Shown: in pieces, positions 1 through 8,045 of the stretch | Numbering within the stretch: the first letter of the stretch is position 1 | Layout of the letters: each line of letters starts with the position of its first letter | NCBI RefSeq assembly: GCF_900142915.1 | Contig: NZ_FRCM01000003.1 | Coordinates: 680,273-744,272 of the forward strand | Direction of reading: 5' to 3' | Length of the DNA: 64,000 bases | Source: Mucilaginibacter sp. OK098 | GTDB lineage: Bacteria > Bacteroidota > Bacteroidia > Sphingobacteriales > Sphingobacteriaceae | Position numbers and translations under genes: made by a program | Notes under the pieces: model-generated | What the model was told of the DNA's origin: nothing | Seen by the model: the letters and a program-made list of their open reading frames with translations, nothing else | The model's database searches: none

Positions 1-569
1 AAATTACGCTCAACAAAAATATTAAACTTGCGGAACACGTCCAGCCGTTGATCCTGCAGTTTGGGGTCGGGGATATATTTTGATCTTGCCAGCCGGGTTA
101 TGGTAATAATAAGCCGTTTTAACAGCATGATCAGCATGTCGTTTTGAATATTATCACGGGTGTTTAGCTCTTCAATAAAAACGTTAAGCAGCAGCTTCAG
201 TTTATATTGCGCCGGATCATCAAGACTGATGAACAGCTGGTCGCCCATGCCAAATAAAAAGCCTACGCAACTTACTTCGGCATCATGATCAATAATGCAA
301 TAAAACTCCCGGTTAAACTGCCAGGCCACAACATCAGCAGCGCGTTCAAAATAAAACGACTGGTTGAACATGAGCGGGATAATGGTATGCGGCATAAAAT
401 TATGCGCCACACCATCAATGGTTATGGTTTGCTTTTCACCGTGGTTCCAGGCTATGGTAAAGTATTTCTTTTCCTTATCGCGCGAATAAAAAAGACGGTC
501 GAAGTTTTGTTCGCCGCTAAAAAGCAGCAAATCGCCCCCGGTTTTTTGATCTGTAATTGTTAGTTTCAT
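1..569 (-). CDS. AraC-family transcriptional regulator, N-terminal part (cut by window edge)
   Basis: The minus-strand frame is open from an ATG at 569 to the window edge, giving about 189 residues with no stop. It begins MKLTITDQKTGGDLLLFSG. The middle has a cupin-like region (AWNHGEKQTITIDGVAHNF) followed by helical segments, which is how many Bacteroidota AraC regulators start. The helix-turn-helix itself would lie beyond position 1, so the family call is inference. The start lies 13 bases after the stop of the TetR gene at 583 on the same strand, so the two are probably cotranscribed with tetR first. The AraC DNA-binding half cannot be checked here. Confidence 0.6.
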   Translation of the reverse strand, partial: MKLTITDQKTGGDLLLFSGEQNFDRLFYSRDKEKKYFTIAWNHGEKQTITIDGVAHNFMPHTIIPLMFNQSFYFERAADVVAWQFNREFYCIIDHDAEVSCVGFLFGMGDQLFISLDDPAQYKLKLLLNVFIEELNTRDNIQNDMLIMLLKRLIITITRLARSKYIPDPKLQDQRLDVFRKFNIFVERN

Positions 570-582
570 CAGCGAGCGAAAG

Positions 583-1122
583 TTATATTAGTTTCTCAGC
601 AATATTTTTAGCAGTTTGTACGGGCCAGGCCCCGCCATGCACCTTATTAGTAATTAATGCGCCATCAAAAAGCATATATAATTCATCAGCGAGTTGTTCT
701 TTTTTCATGGGCTTCAGGATTTCGGCAAACAATGCCCTTACGTTATCTTTTTGTTTTTTAATAATTGCGTTTGCCCTGCCACTATCAAATGGGATGTCTG
801 AAACCATATTCAAAAAACTGCAACCACAATAATCAGCACGTGATGAAAGTACAGCCAGGAAATCAAATAAGGCCATTACTTTTTCTTTGGGGCTATTAAA
901 CTTATCCACTTCCGCTTTAAGCCAGCCATCGGTTTCATCGCTTATGTTGGTCAGGTATTCAACCAGCAGGTCCTCTTTTGAATGAAAATGTTCATAAAGA
1001 GTGGTTTTGGCAACACCCGATTCTTTTATTATCTGGTTTATTCCCGTAGCAACACAGCCCTGCTGGTAAAACAGCCTCGACGCCGTTTCAACAATCTTAT
1101 CCCGTGCCTTGCTCTTTTTCAT
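583..1122 (-). CDS. TetR/AcrR family transcriptional repressor
   Basis: A 179-residue protein of normal TetR length. Residues about 6-52 form the TetR DNA-binding domain (RDKIVETASRLFYQQG, then GVAKTTLYEHFHSKEDLL, the recognition helix and following turn). The C-terminal helices carry a YCGCSFLNM segment like that in TetR regulators of the YcdC/NemR-like branch. It is divergent from a two-gene unit starting at 1293. Two inverted repeats suited to a TetR dimer lie in the 170-bp shared region. The likely role is repression of itself and of the divergent membrane protein/SnoaL-like pair in response to a small molecule. The ligand is unknown. Confidence 0.9.
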   Translation of the reverse strand: MKKSKARDKIVETASRLFYQQGCVATGINQIIKESGVAKTTLYEHFHSKEDLLVEYLTNISDETDGWLKAEVDKFNSPKEKVMALFDFLAVLSSRADYCGCSFLNMVSDIPFDSGRANAIIKKQKDNVRALFAEILKPMKKEQLADELYMLFDGALITNKVHGGAWPVQTAKNIAEKLI

Positions 1123-1149
1123 ATAACGAATATAAGGGTATAATCATAA

Positions 1150-1169
1150 AACCTACAAGTCTGTAGGTT
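1150..1169. promoter_or_regulatory. Inverted repeat, candidate TetR operator 1
   Basis: AACCTACA and TGTAGGTT form a perfect 8-bp inverted repeat around the spacer AGTC. It lies 28 bp upstream of the tetR start, in the region shared with the divergent gene at 1293. Size and place suit a TetR dimer and autoregulation; binding is inferred. Confidence 0.5.
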
Positions 1170-1249
1170 GTGCTTATAAAGCAAATGCCTGAATATGACA
1201 CAGTGTAAATAGAAGTCCGGTTTTTCAGCAATACTTTCGATCTTATATA

Positions 1250-1263
1250 ACAGACCGGTCGGT
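1250..1263. promoter_or_regulatory. Inverted repeat, candidate TetR operator 2
   Basis: ACAGACC/GGTCGGT is a 14-bp palindrome with one mismatched pair, centred on GACCGGTC. It resembles the ACCGACCGGTCTGT-like operators seen with many TetR repressors. It lies 29 bp upstream of the ATG at 1293, where a bound repressor could block the membrane-protein gene. Confidence 0.5.
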
Positions 1264-1292
1264 AGTATTTTAAAACAAATAAACTTTTAATC

Positions 1293-1793
1293 ATGTCAAC
1301 AGAAAATCAAACAATCGAATCCGCAAAACCTGCAGCAGGTTTTAAAACAATTCTTTGGTCCGGCTTGGTAGCCGGCATTTTAGACGGTATAGCAGCTATT
1401 ATAGTTTTGCATACCTGGTACAAATTAACCCCTCCCCAGGTAATGCAATGGATTGCCAGCGGAGCATATGGTGCAGCTGCTTTTACCGGTGGCACATCAA
1501 CAGTTATAGCCGGGATCTTTTTCCATTTTGTAGTGGCTTATGTTTTAGCAGTCATTTATTTCTTTGCTTTTCCTAAAATCAAATTTTTAAGTGCCCGGCC
1601 GGTTTTATCGGGCCTCCTCTTCGGCCTTGGGATCTTTTTAGTGATGAATTTGCTGGTTATCCCGGCATCCAATATTCAAAAGTCGTCTTTTGACCCGGGA
1701 TTGGCAGCGGTAAGCATTATCTGGCACATGGTATTGGTAGGTTTGCCCATTTCCCTGATCACTAAAAAGCACTATGCCGAAAAGAATGCCTGA
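1293..1793 (+). CDS. Small integral membrane protein of unknown function
   Basis: 166 residues with about four hydrophobic segments: roughly 18-41, 64-92, 102-125 and 138-156. There is no signal peptide; a short polar N-terminus of about 17 residues precedes the first segment. I do not recognise a catalytic motif. It is divergent from tetR and preceded by a palindrome at 1250-1263, so it is probably the main target of that repressor. The SnoaL-like gene follows 36 bases downstream on the same strand. TetR-controlled small membrane proteins are often linked to detoxification or lipid/solvent stress, but nothing here shows which. Confidence 0.75.
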   Translation: MSTENQTIESAKPAAGFKTILWSGLVAGILDGIAAIIVLHTWYKLTPPQVMQWIASGAYGAAAFTGGTSTVIAGIFFHFVVAYVLAVIYFFAFPKIKFLSARPVLSGLLFGLGIFLVMNLLVIPASNIQKSSFDPGLAAVSIIWHMVLVGLPISLITKKHYAEKNA

Positions 1794-1829
1794 GGGAAAT
1801 ATTATTTCACATTATTATCATCAAAAAAA

Positions 1830-2231
1830 ATGAAAACACCATTAGAACTATTAAAGGCATACCTGGATAATGTTCAGGATGCCGGGCAGGCTGCTGCATT
1901 GTTTGCTGAAGACGGCGCGCTTGAATTGCCTTATTTGGCCACACTTGGCTTTCAACCAAGAGCAGAAGGGCCTGAAGAGATCAGGAAATTCCTGGAAAAC
2001 GTTTTATCAATTTTTGCAGACTTTAAATTTCACAACGTGAAGATCTTTATGGAAACAGCCGACCAGGTTTTTGGGGAATACGAGGTAACAACAACCGTTG
2101 TATCAACCGGGAAAGAGATTCACCAGCTTTATATGGGGCGCCTGGTGGCAGAAAATGGCAAAATAAAGCTGTTACGTGAGGCTCTTGATACAGCTGCCAC
2201 CGCAAAAGCTTTTTCTGAAACGGATATTTAA
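1830..2231 (+). CDS. SnoaL-like / NTF2-fold protein
   Basis: 133 residues, the usual size of a single NTF2-like cone-shaped domain. The pattern is typical of the SnoaL-like group: an N-terminal helix (LLKAYLDNVQDAGQAAALF), then FAEDGALELPYL and a late strand pair ending in KLLREALDTAA. Such proteins act as small hydrolases/isomerases or ligand-binding domains, and the substrate cannot be inferred. It lies 36 bases after the membrane-protein gene and is probably cotranscribed under TetR control. A hairpin terminator follows. Confidence 0.8.
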   Translation: MKTPLELLKAYLDNVQDAGQAAALFAEDGALELPYLATLGFQPRAEGPEEIRKFLENVLSIFADFKFHNVKIFMETADQVFGEYEVTTTVVSTGKEIHQLYMGRLVAENGKIKLLREALDTAATAKAFSETDI

Positions 2232-2253
2232 TTACAATTGAAGACGGAAAAAC

Positions 2254-2300
2254 TAAAGGGGGGAGCCGGGTGTTGAACCACCTGGCACATCCCTCTTTAT
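2254..2300. terminator. Bidirectional intrinsic terminator
   Basis: A stem built from AAAGGG...GCCGGGTG and CACCTGGC...CCCTCTTT is followed by a T-run on the plus strand. It sits between the convergent genes ending at 2231 and 2297 and could serve both. Confidence 0.6.
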
Positions 2301-2695
2301 TTTTTTAATACCGGTTTAATATCAATTACCGGTGTTTGATCAAGCGCTTCAAGCCCCGAAACCTTTATTATACCGTTGGCTGACACCGAAAGGATCTTTA
2401 CCGGATGAACGCCTATTGGGTTTGGCCGATCAGGAGACCGGGTTGAAAATACGCCCATAAACGGCGCATCATAATTATGCCAGGGATAACATTTAATAAC
2501 CGTTCTGTCGGCCAGGTGGAGCCAGGTTAATAGCAACACTTCCTGACCGGCGGCCAGGTCTTTAATGCCTTCAATAAATTCCGGGGAAATTATTATAGTG
2601 ACTTCAGGGGCATTTTCAGCGCCTTGTAAAGGGCAATCTTCAATATTTTTTAATGCTGATTGAATTTTGCCTATAAATTTTATTGCTGGTTCCAT
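2297..2695 (-). CDS. tsaA: TrmO/TsaA-type tRNA methyltransferase family protein
   Basis: 132 residues. The signature FSTRSPDRPNPIG at residues 83-95 is diagnostic of the TsaA/TrmO (YaeB-like) beta-barrel family. Characterised members use S-adenosylmethionine to N6-methylate the threonylcarbamoyl group on A37 of tRNA. The protein is shorter than E. coli TrmO (about 235 residues) and has only the core domain, as in many bacterial and archaeal homologues. The tRNA role is therefore family-based inference. It is monocistronic and convergent with the SnoaL-like gene, with a shared terminator. Confidence 0.85.
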   Translation of the reverse strand: MEPAIKFIGKIQSALKNIEDCPLQGAENAPEVTIIISPEFIEGIKDLAAGQEVLLLTWLHLADRTVIKCYPWHNYDAPFMGVFSTRSPDRPNPIGVHPVKILSVSANGIIKVSGLEALDQTPVIDIKPVLKK

Positions 2696-2826
2696 CCGTT
2701 TATTATTTTTTATAAGGGATCTAAAGTTGAAAAATAAAATGTTATCGGGTTAAAAAATATGTTTTTCTTAACTCAATAACATTTTATATCGGGCTATATG
2801 CCAGTTGATTAACCTTGTTTTAACAA

Positions 2827-3288
2827 TTATGCAAATGCGCCAACCTTGTAAGTGCCAACAACCGGAGGAAAGGCAATATTGATCCGGTTGTAGCTGTTAA
2901 TGGTTATAACCGCCAGGGTAAGGTCAATTAGTTCCTCTTCTGAAAACTGTTTGCGTGCTTCGTCATAAACCTCGTTGGGAACATTACCGCCTGTTATTTT
3001 GGTAACGGCTTCGGCCCAGGCCAGTGCGGCACGCTCGCGTTTAGTGTAAAAAGGAGCTTCTCTCCAGGCGTCCAGCACAAAAAGGCGCTGTTCGCTTTCG
3101 CCTTTTGCAAGCATGTCCTTTGAGTGCATATCCAAACAAAAGGCACAGCCGTTTATTTGCGATACCCTGAAATAAATTAACTCTAAAAGATGCTGTTCTA
3201 TTGGCGATTTAGCAAGATAAACCCCTAAACCATAAAGCGCTTTCATTGCGTTTTGACCTTTTTCGAAAACATTAATTCTCTGTTCCAT
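2827..3288 (-). CDS. Carboxymuconolactone decarboxylase (AhpD-like) family protein
   Basis: 153 residues. The alkylhydroperoxidase motif NGCAFCLDMH is present, with C48, C51 and H55 as the redox/proton-relay centre of the AhpD-like fold. The helical region continues through RAALAWAEAVTKI and ends in NRINIAF. These proteins reduce peroxides through a CxxC disulfide. The partner is usually a thioredoxin-like system, and none is visible nearby. An inverted repeat lies upstream of the start (3323-3339). Confidence 0.9.
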   Translation of the reverse strand: MEQRINVFEKGQNAMKALYGLGVYLAKSPIEQHLLELIYFRVSQINGCAFCLDMHSKDMLAKGESEQRLFVLDAWREAPFYTKRERAALAWAEAVTKITGGNVPNEVYDEARKQFSEEELIDLTLAVITINSYNRINIAFPPVVGTYKVGAFA

Positions 3289-3322
3289 TTTGTTTTTATT
3301 TTAGTTATTTATTGAATTATAC

Positions 3323-3339
3323 CCCAATGACGAATTGGG
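3323..3339. promoter_or_regulatory. Inverted repeat upstream of AhpD-like gene
   Basis: CCCAAT and ATTGGG are separated by GACGA, 35-51 bp upstream of the ATG at 3288. The arms are perfect but short. It could be an operator; no dedicated regulator is adjacent. Confidence 0.25.
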
Positions 3340-3445
3340 TGAAAGAAATGGGACAGGGAAAGAAAAAAAATTGGAGAGTTTTAAAGCTTTATTATTTCTT
3401 TATAATAATCCTATGCGCGAGCCGGAAAGCCGTTTCTTTAAATAA

Positions 3446-3473
3446 AAAAAGCCACCATCACCGGTAGCTTTTT
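3446..3473 (-). terminator. Intrinsic terminator after DinB-family gene
   Basis: AAAAAGC(C)ACC and GGT(A)GCTTTTT form a hairpin with one mismatch and flanking A/T runs. It lies 24 bp beyond the stop of the minus-strand gene at 3497 and works on either strand. Confidence 0.55.
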
Positions 3474-3496
3474 CTATTCAATATGGGGTACCAGGG

Positions 3497-4024
3497 TTAC
3501 CGGCCATGGATATTATAAAAATTATAATCGGTATTAGGGGCATCGGTAAAACCAAGGCTGCGGCCCATGGTTATAATTTGTCCGCGGTGGTAGGTGCTAT
3601 GGTTCAGAACCTGCATAATGTATTCAAAATTCTGAAAATCGCATTGAAACCATGGGTTAATAACCATATTGTTTTCTTCGATTTGCTGGTCGGTCATTGA
3701 TTCAATATAATCTGCAAACTCATCAGAATGTTCAACAAGGCTTTTAAAGGCGTCTTCCAATGTGCCGTTAAATTCGCCAACATTTTCCGGTTCGGTTCTT
3801 TGTATGGTTGATAACCAGTACCGCTGTGTGTTCCAAATATGTACAATGGTTGCTTTTATAGTTGTGAAGCTTGATGGCACTTCCTGTGCTAAAACATCAG
3901 CCGGTTTGGTGCGCAGCCAGTTTACAAGGGTTGCATTTGCCCAAAGATTATAGCCGGCATAGTTTTTCATTAAATAAACAATAGGCGATACACTTGTTTG
4001 GATGGTTGATTCTTGCTGTTTCAT
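3497..4024 (-). CDS. DinB-superfamily protein
   Basis: 175 residues from the ATG at 4024. An in-frame ATG at 4051 would add MYKDQNKTT, but the A-rich leader just before 4024 makes the shorter form more likely. The four-helix DinB fold is suggested by NYAGYNLWANATLVNWL at the N-terminus, a mid-helix HIWNTQRYWL, and HSTYHRGQI near the end. The three histidines are in the usual metal-binding places. DinB-like proteins are metal-dependent thiol transferases or uncharacterised; no thiol partner is encoded here. A second, diverged DinB-family gene is at 14361. Confidence 0.85.
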   Translation of the reverse strand: MKQQESTIQTSVSPIVYLMKNYAGYNLWANATLVNWLRTKPADVLAQEVPSSFTTIKATIVHIWNTQRYWLSTIQRTEPENVGEFNGTLEDAFKSLVEHSDEFADYIESMTDQQIEENNMVINPWFQCDFQNFEYIMQVLNHSTYHRGQIITMGRSLGFTDAPNTDYNFYNIHGR

Positions 4025-4120
4025 TGTGGTTTTGTTTTGATCTTTATACAAAGAAAAGGCAGGCCAGTGACAGCCCTATGTCAGCAGTAAATTTAAAAAA
4101 ATAAAAATTAAGAAATCAGC

Positions 4121-5701
4121 TCACTCTTTTCGCACAATCTGGCTGTTCACTTCAATTTCTTTCAGCAATCCGGCCGAGTTGGAGGTGGTACTAAAGGCTT
4201 TATCGGGGTTGTTTTGTGAAAGTTTATCCAGGTCATTATCGGTTTGGTCCAGCTCTTTAAGCAAGCTGTTGATCTCTTTTAAATGCGAATTAAAGAACTT
4301 TACCTTGTTATTATAAGCATCAATTTTATAGTTGTGGTCTACGGCCGCAGGGGCTTTAGATGTATCCTGGGCCATATTAGTATACGGCGACAGGTTGTTT
4401 ACCGTAGTTTGAATAGGTACTATAGAAGGCTCGGCATCTTTTGGATCAAGCGCCTGCAGGGTTAGCTTTACAGGATCGGGGTTATAGGCTACCAGGCTTT
4501 TGTATTCATCAACCACGGCAGCTATAATTTTATGCTGATCGGCACGGGTATTGGCAATGATCTGGTTCCTGGTATTTTTTTTGAAACTGTTAAATAACAG
4601 CGACGTAAAATCATACGCTTTGGTACGCAAAACCGCGTTTTGAACCGAATAATAATTGCTCAGCGTTTTATTTTTGGTGTACATTACCCCCAGGTTGGTA
4701 CTAAAAACTTCTGCCGGGGTACTTAATGACAGATCGGCTTCGTTCCCAAAATTGTAATATTGTTTTCCGTAGATCTCCAGGTCATCAATCCGTTCATAGG
4801 AGGATAGAAAGTAAAGCCGGTAGCGTTGGTACTCCTGGTCGGGGCTATCAATCTGGGCGTAGCAGTTCTGCAAAAAGGTTTCCACAGCCTTATCATTAAA
4901 AACCTGGTAAATATTGGCCGTAGGCGTAGGTTTCCACCGGATTAATGAAAGCTTTGCTTTAAATTCAAGCTCAGCGGTGTTGTTTACCCTTAGCGAGTCG
5001 AACATTTTTGCCACAAAGTAGGCCACCTGAGCGCTGGCCATTCCGCGGCGGTCTTTATTTACCATTGCATATAAGCTGTCCTGTATCGTAAGGTAATTTT
5101 CACTGCTGTTCCAAAAAGAGGGCTCAAGCGGGGGCAGCAACAGCCGGTTTGATTTTACATCAACAAAAATGAAAGTGCCAAGGGGGTAAACATTCTGAAA
5201 GTTTTTCTCCAGCATTGAAAGGCTGCTCATTGATGTTGAGTCCATCTTCAACAAAAAATTCAATACCTTATTGTGCTCAAGCTTTACGCTCAACCCCTCC
5301 AGCGATTCAAAGTTTGAGGTTTCCTTTTCTGGGATTATAATAGGGATGTATAATAGCTGATCCTTGTTTTGATCAAGTAAAGCAAAATCCTTTTTTATGG
5401 TGAGCGAAGTTTGGTCCTCAGCATCCTGCCCATAAAAGGCGATCGTATCACCTTTGCTAACCGCAACTTCTTTTATTTTTTCTTCGCCGGGCTTTAGCTT
5501 TAGCAAAGCCCTTAATTTAAACTTTCCTGATTTTTCGCTAATCTTATAAAACACAGCTACGTTTGTTTTGGCAGTGTTCTTTATCTTGAATTTAAAGCCT
5601 TTGGCAATTACAAGAACAGGGAAGCTCAATAAAACGATCAGCAATAATTTTAATAGGGATCTACGGTTGGCCTTCGGGGTAAATAAAGCGGAAAAGTTCA
5701 T
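4121..5701 (-). CDS. Exported or membrane-anchored protein of unknown function
   Basis: 526 residues. The basic start and hydrophobic stretch at about 16-34 (LLKLLLIVLLSFPVLVIA) look like an uncleaved signal anchor or signal peptide without a clear cleavage site. Residues about 35-130 look beta-rich (KFKIKNTAKTNVAVFYKI), the rest mostly helical. The last 90 residues are rich in N, D, K and E and may form a coiled coil (SHLKEINSLLKELDQTDND). I recognise no domain and no catalytic motif. It stands alone, divergent from the DUF2071 gene, with nothing functional in the flanks to suggest a role. Confidence 0.7.
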   Translation of the reverse strand: MNFSALFTPKANRRSLLKLLLIVLLSFPVLVIAKGFKFKIKNTAKTNVAVFYKISEKSGKFKLRALLKLKPGEEKIKEVAVSKGDTIAFYGQDAEDQTSLTIKKDFALLDQNKDQLLYIPIIIPEKETSNFESLEGLSVKLEHNKVLNFLLKMDSTSMSSLSMLEKNFQNVYPLGTFIFVDVKSNRLLLPPLEPSFWNSSENYLTIQDSLYAMVNKDRRGMASAQVAYFVAKMFDSLRVNNTAELEFKAKLSLIRWKPTPTANIYQVFNDKAVETFLQNCYAQIDSPDQEYQRYRLYFLSSYERIDDLEIYGKQYYNFGNEADLSLSTPAEVFSTNLGVMYTKNKTLSNYYSVQNAVLRTKAYDFTSLLFNSFKKNTRNQIIANTRADQHKIIAAVVDEYKSLVAYNPDPVKLTLQALDPKDAEPSIVPIQTTVNNLSPYTNMAQDTSKAPAAVDHNYKIDAYNNKVKFFNSHLKEINSLLKELDQTDNDLDKLSQNNPDKAFSTTSNSAGLLKEIEVNSQIVRKE

Positions 5702-5786
5702 TAAAGTGTTGTTATTTCATGTGGGATGTACAGTTAGAACGCCTTTTAATGGGATTTAGTTTTTATGATATATAAGCTTATTAAAC

Positions 5787-5794
5787 TACTTTAG
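5787..5794 (+). promoter_or_regulatory. Candidate -7 box for DUF2071 gene
   Basis: TACTTTAG matches 7 of 8 positions of TAnnTTTG and lies 8 bp before the ATG at 5803, implying a very short leader. The -33 TTTG is poor. Confidence 0.3.
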
Positions 5795-5802
5795 TTCTAA
5801 GT

Positions 5803-6519
5803 ATGAAAATCCCCACTATAACAGGAATAATAGACAGGCGTATCTTAGTTAACTTCACAGTAGATCCTGAGATTGCAAAAGCTGTTGTACCATCTCCTTT
5901 TAAACCTAAAATTGTTAACGGAAAAGCAATAGCAGGAATTTGCCTGATCAGGTTAAAGCATGTTAGGCCCAAGGGGCTACCTGCGTTTACAGGTGTGGGG
6001 TCTGAAAATGGAGCCCACCGGTTTGCAGTTGAATGGGAAGAGGATGGACAGCTGAAAGAAGGCGTTTATATTCCCAGAAGAGATACCTCTTCATTATTTA
6101 ATACAATAACGGGCGGAAGAATATTTCCAGGCAAACATTACCGGGCAAAATTTGATGTAAGTGAGGCTAATGGCAATTATCATGTAGCATTTACAAGCAC
6201 TGATGGTACCATCATTAGTATTGATGCTACTATAAAAGAAACGTTTGGGGACCAGTCAATATTTAAAGATCTTAATACAGCTTCGGATTTTTTTAAAGCA
6301 GGCGCTACCGGATATTCACCTAACCGAAACCAGTATGAGGGATTATTGCTCAAAACAGATAAATGGGTGGTTAAACCTCTTGAAGTAAGCAATGTGAAAT
6401 CCAGCTATTTTGAAAATGAACAGCTATTTCCAGCAGGGTCAGTTAAGTTTGATAATGCCTTGCTTATGGAAAATATACCGCATGAGTGGTCGTCAGTTTT
6501 AAATAAAACACGTTGTTAA
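5803..6519 (+). CDS. DUF2071-like protein
   Basis: 238 residues. The order of segments resembles DUF2071 (YqjF-like) proteins, which share a fold with acetoacetate decarboxylase: an N-terminal ILVNFTVDPEIAKAVVP, then GICLIRLKHVRPKGLP, and SENGAHRFAVEW. No catalytic lysine can be assigned by eye. Function is unknown in the family. The gene is monocistronic, with divergent and convergent neighbours. Confidence 0.75.
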   Translation: MKIPTITGIIDRRILVNFTVDPEIAKAVVPSPFKPKIVNGKAIAGICLIRLKHVRPKGLPAFTGVGSENGAHRFAVEWEEDGQLKEGVYIPRRDTSSLFNTITGGRIFPGKHYRAKFDVSEANGNYHVAFTSTDGTIISIDATIKETFGDQSIFKDLNTASDFFKAGATGYSPNRNQYEGLLLKTDKWVVKPLEVSNVKSSYFENEQLFPAGSVKFDNALLMENIPHEWSSVLNKTRC

Positions 6520-6554
6520 TACCTAAATAACAAAGCACCCATGCGGGGATGACG

Positions 6555-6758
6555 TTAAAAATTAGCTTTGGCTTCCCGGGCGGTTTTACTTACCTGGTTA
6601 AGCGCATCTTCGGCATATTGCTTAGCCTTATCGAACCAATCCGGGGCATTTTCTGTAAGGTCGTCAATTATTGAGCGGCCATCCGCGTTCTTTTTGGTGA
6701 TGTAATTAATCCCGAATCCTACGGCAGCACCAACTATAATGAATTTTAATATGCTCAT
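6555..6758 (-). CDS. Small YtxH-like membrane-anchored protein
   Basis: 67 residues: a hydrophobic N-terminal segment (residues 2-20) and then an amphipathic, charged helix (WFDKAKQYAEDALNQVSKTAREA). This is the layout of YtxH-type stress proteins. The short size and glycine-rich anchor fit the group; sequence identity cannot be judged. No operon partner is visible. Confidence 0.6.
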   Translation of the reverse strand: MSILKFIIVGAAVGFGINYITKKNADGRSIIDDLTENAPDWFDKAKQYAEDALNQVSKTAREAKANF

Positions 6759-6899
6759 GATTTTAAGTTTTTTAATAGAACGGGATTAGGGAAAGAATGT
6801 TTTGTTGATGTGAGTTGGAATATGTTGTAAGGGTTGTAGAAGTTGTAAGGGTTTTTATAAAATGAGGCTAAACAAAGGTCTGCCATGTGTTTATGCCCC

Positions 6900-7805
6900 T
6901 CAATAATTCACATATTGCTCGCTAAAACTTCCATCGGCATAAAAATCTATTAAACCATAGCCGGGAGCTGTTTCGCGTTTATTGCCTTCCCACCAGGCAC
7001 CGCTTACCGCGCCGTTGCATATATAGGTTACGTTGTTGTAAACCACCTTATCGCGCAGGTGAATATGGCCACTCAGGCACAGTTTTACGTTTTGATGCCG
7101 GTAAAACAGGTCAATTATTTTAGCGGTATCGGTGTGCATATCCCCGCCAAGGATCTCCCATTTATTGCTCCCGGCTGCAATATCATCAACCATTAAGGTT
7201 GCCGAAAGGATAGGGATATGCGATAACACACAAACCGGCATCGTAGCTGGCGTAGTCTTTAGCTCATTCTCCAGCCAGCTGAACTGCTCATCTCCCAACT
7301 TACCAATGTACCAGGTGCCGTCAATATCAAGGTGAACACTATCCAGCATAATAAATTTCCAGCCATTTTTTATAAAGCTGTAATAGGGTGTGGTAAGCAG
7401 CAGCTGGTCCATGGAATATTTTTTACCATAGATGGCTTGCTCCTTATCATTCTCATTCCACCAGATATCATGATTGCCCAAAACATAATGCATGGGTATA
7501 CTGGAATCTGCTTTTATGGTTTTATGCCATAAATTCCATTGTGTATTTATGGTATCCATGTTCTCCTTATTCATATCAAAAACCACATCGCCGCCATTCA
7601 GTATAAAGTCGACGCCTTTTTGTTGCTGTACATGGTGCAGGCATTTTACAAAACGCGCAGGCGCATCCCATTTATCTTTTAAATGGATATCGGTAAGGTG
7701 AGCCACGCGTAAAACGGGCTTTATGTCGGCAGCTGTGCTTTTAAAAGGCAGGGCGGGGATCAGCAATAGTCCGCCAAGGTTTTTCAGGAGTGATCTTCTT
7801 TGCAT
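6900..7805 (-). CDS. Exported calcineurin-like metallophosphoesterase
   Basis: 301 residues. The start MQRRSLLKNLGGLLLIPALP is a twin-arginine-like or Sec signal; the RRSLLK core suggests Tat, consistent with a metal-loaded enzyme. All metallophosphoesterase blocks are present in order: HLTDIH, NGGDVVFD, LGNHDIWW, SHIPIL and SGHIHLRD. These ligate a two-metal centre for phosphomono- or diester hydrolysis. The substrate is unknown. It is similar in layout to single-domain extracellular phosphodiesterases. The gene is monocistronic and divergent from the GntR regulator. Confidence 0.92.
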   Translation of the reverse strand: MQRRSLLKNLGGLLLIPALPFKSTAADIKPVLRVAHLTDIHLKDKWDAPARFVKCLHHVQQQKGVDFILNGGDVVFDMNKENMDTINTQWNLWHKTIKADSSIPMHYVLGNHDIWWNENDKEQAIYGKKYSMDQLLLTTPYYSFIKNGWKFIMLDSVHLDIDGTWYIGKLGDEQFSWLENELKTTPATMPVCVLSHIPILSATLMVDDIAAGSNKWEILGGDMHTDTAKIIDLFYRHQNVKLCLSGHIHLRDKVVYNNVTYICNGAVSGAWWEGNKRETAPGYGLIDFYADGSFSEQYVNY

Positions 7806-7995
7806 AACAGAACGTCTTTATAGTAACGCGAAAGTAGGGATACAAAGTAAAATTTGAATGAGCTTTATATGAATAAAAATGCTGGTCTTTTGAATTTTTA
7901 TGGCGCGAAGAGTAGTCTTGAGTCAATTCATGATTGACGCTACACTGGTTTAATTTTTCTTCCCGAAAAATTAACATAAACATAATTGCATAACT

Positions 7996-8027
7996 ATTGC
8001 TATACGGCAAACCATACCGTATATTTA
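7996..8027 (+). promoter_or_regulatory. Bacteroidota-type promoter of GntR regulator
   Basis: ATTG at 7996-7999 and TATATTTA at 8020-8027 are separated by exactly 20 bp, close to the TTTG-N19-21-TAnnTTTG consensus. Transcription would start about 10 bp before the ATG at 8046. Confidence 0.6.
8001..8023. promoter_or_regulatory. Operator-like inverted repeat inside promoter spacer
   Basis: TATACGG and CCGTATA form a perfect 7-bp inverted repeat with a 9-bp spacer (CAAACCATA). It fills the spacer between the -33 and -7 boxes of the GntR gene, a position suited to autorepression by the dimeric regulator encoded at 8046. Confidence 0.6.
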
Positions 8028-8045
8028 CATTCATCAGATGATACG

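Noticed and set aside
285..563. Plus-strand open frame of 92 codons
   Set aside because: Antisense to the AraC-family frame, which has better protein character and runs off the window.
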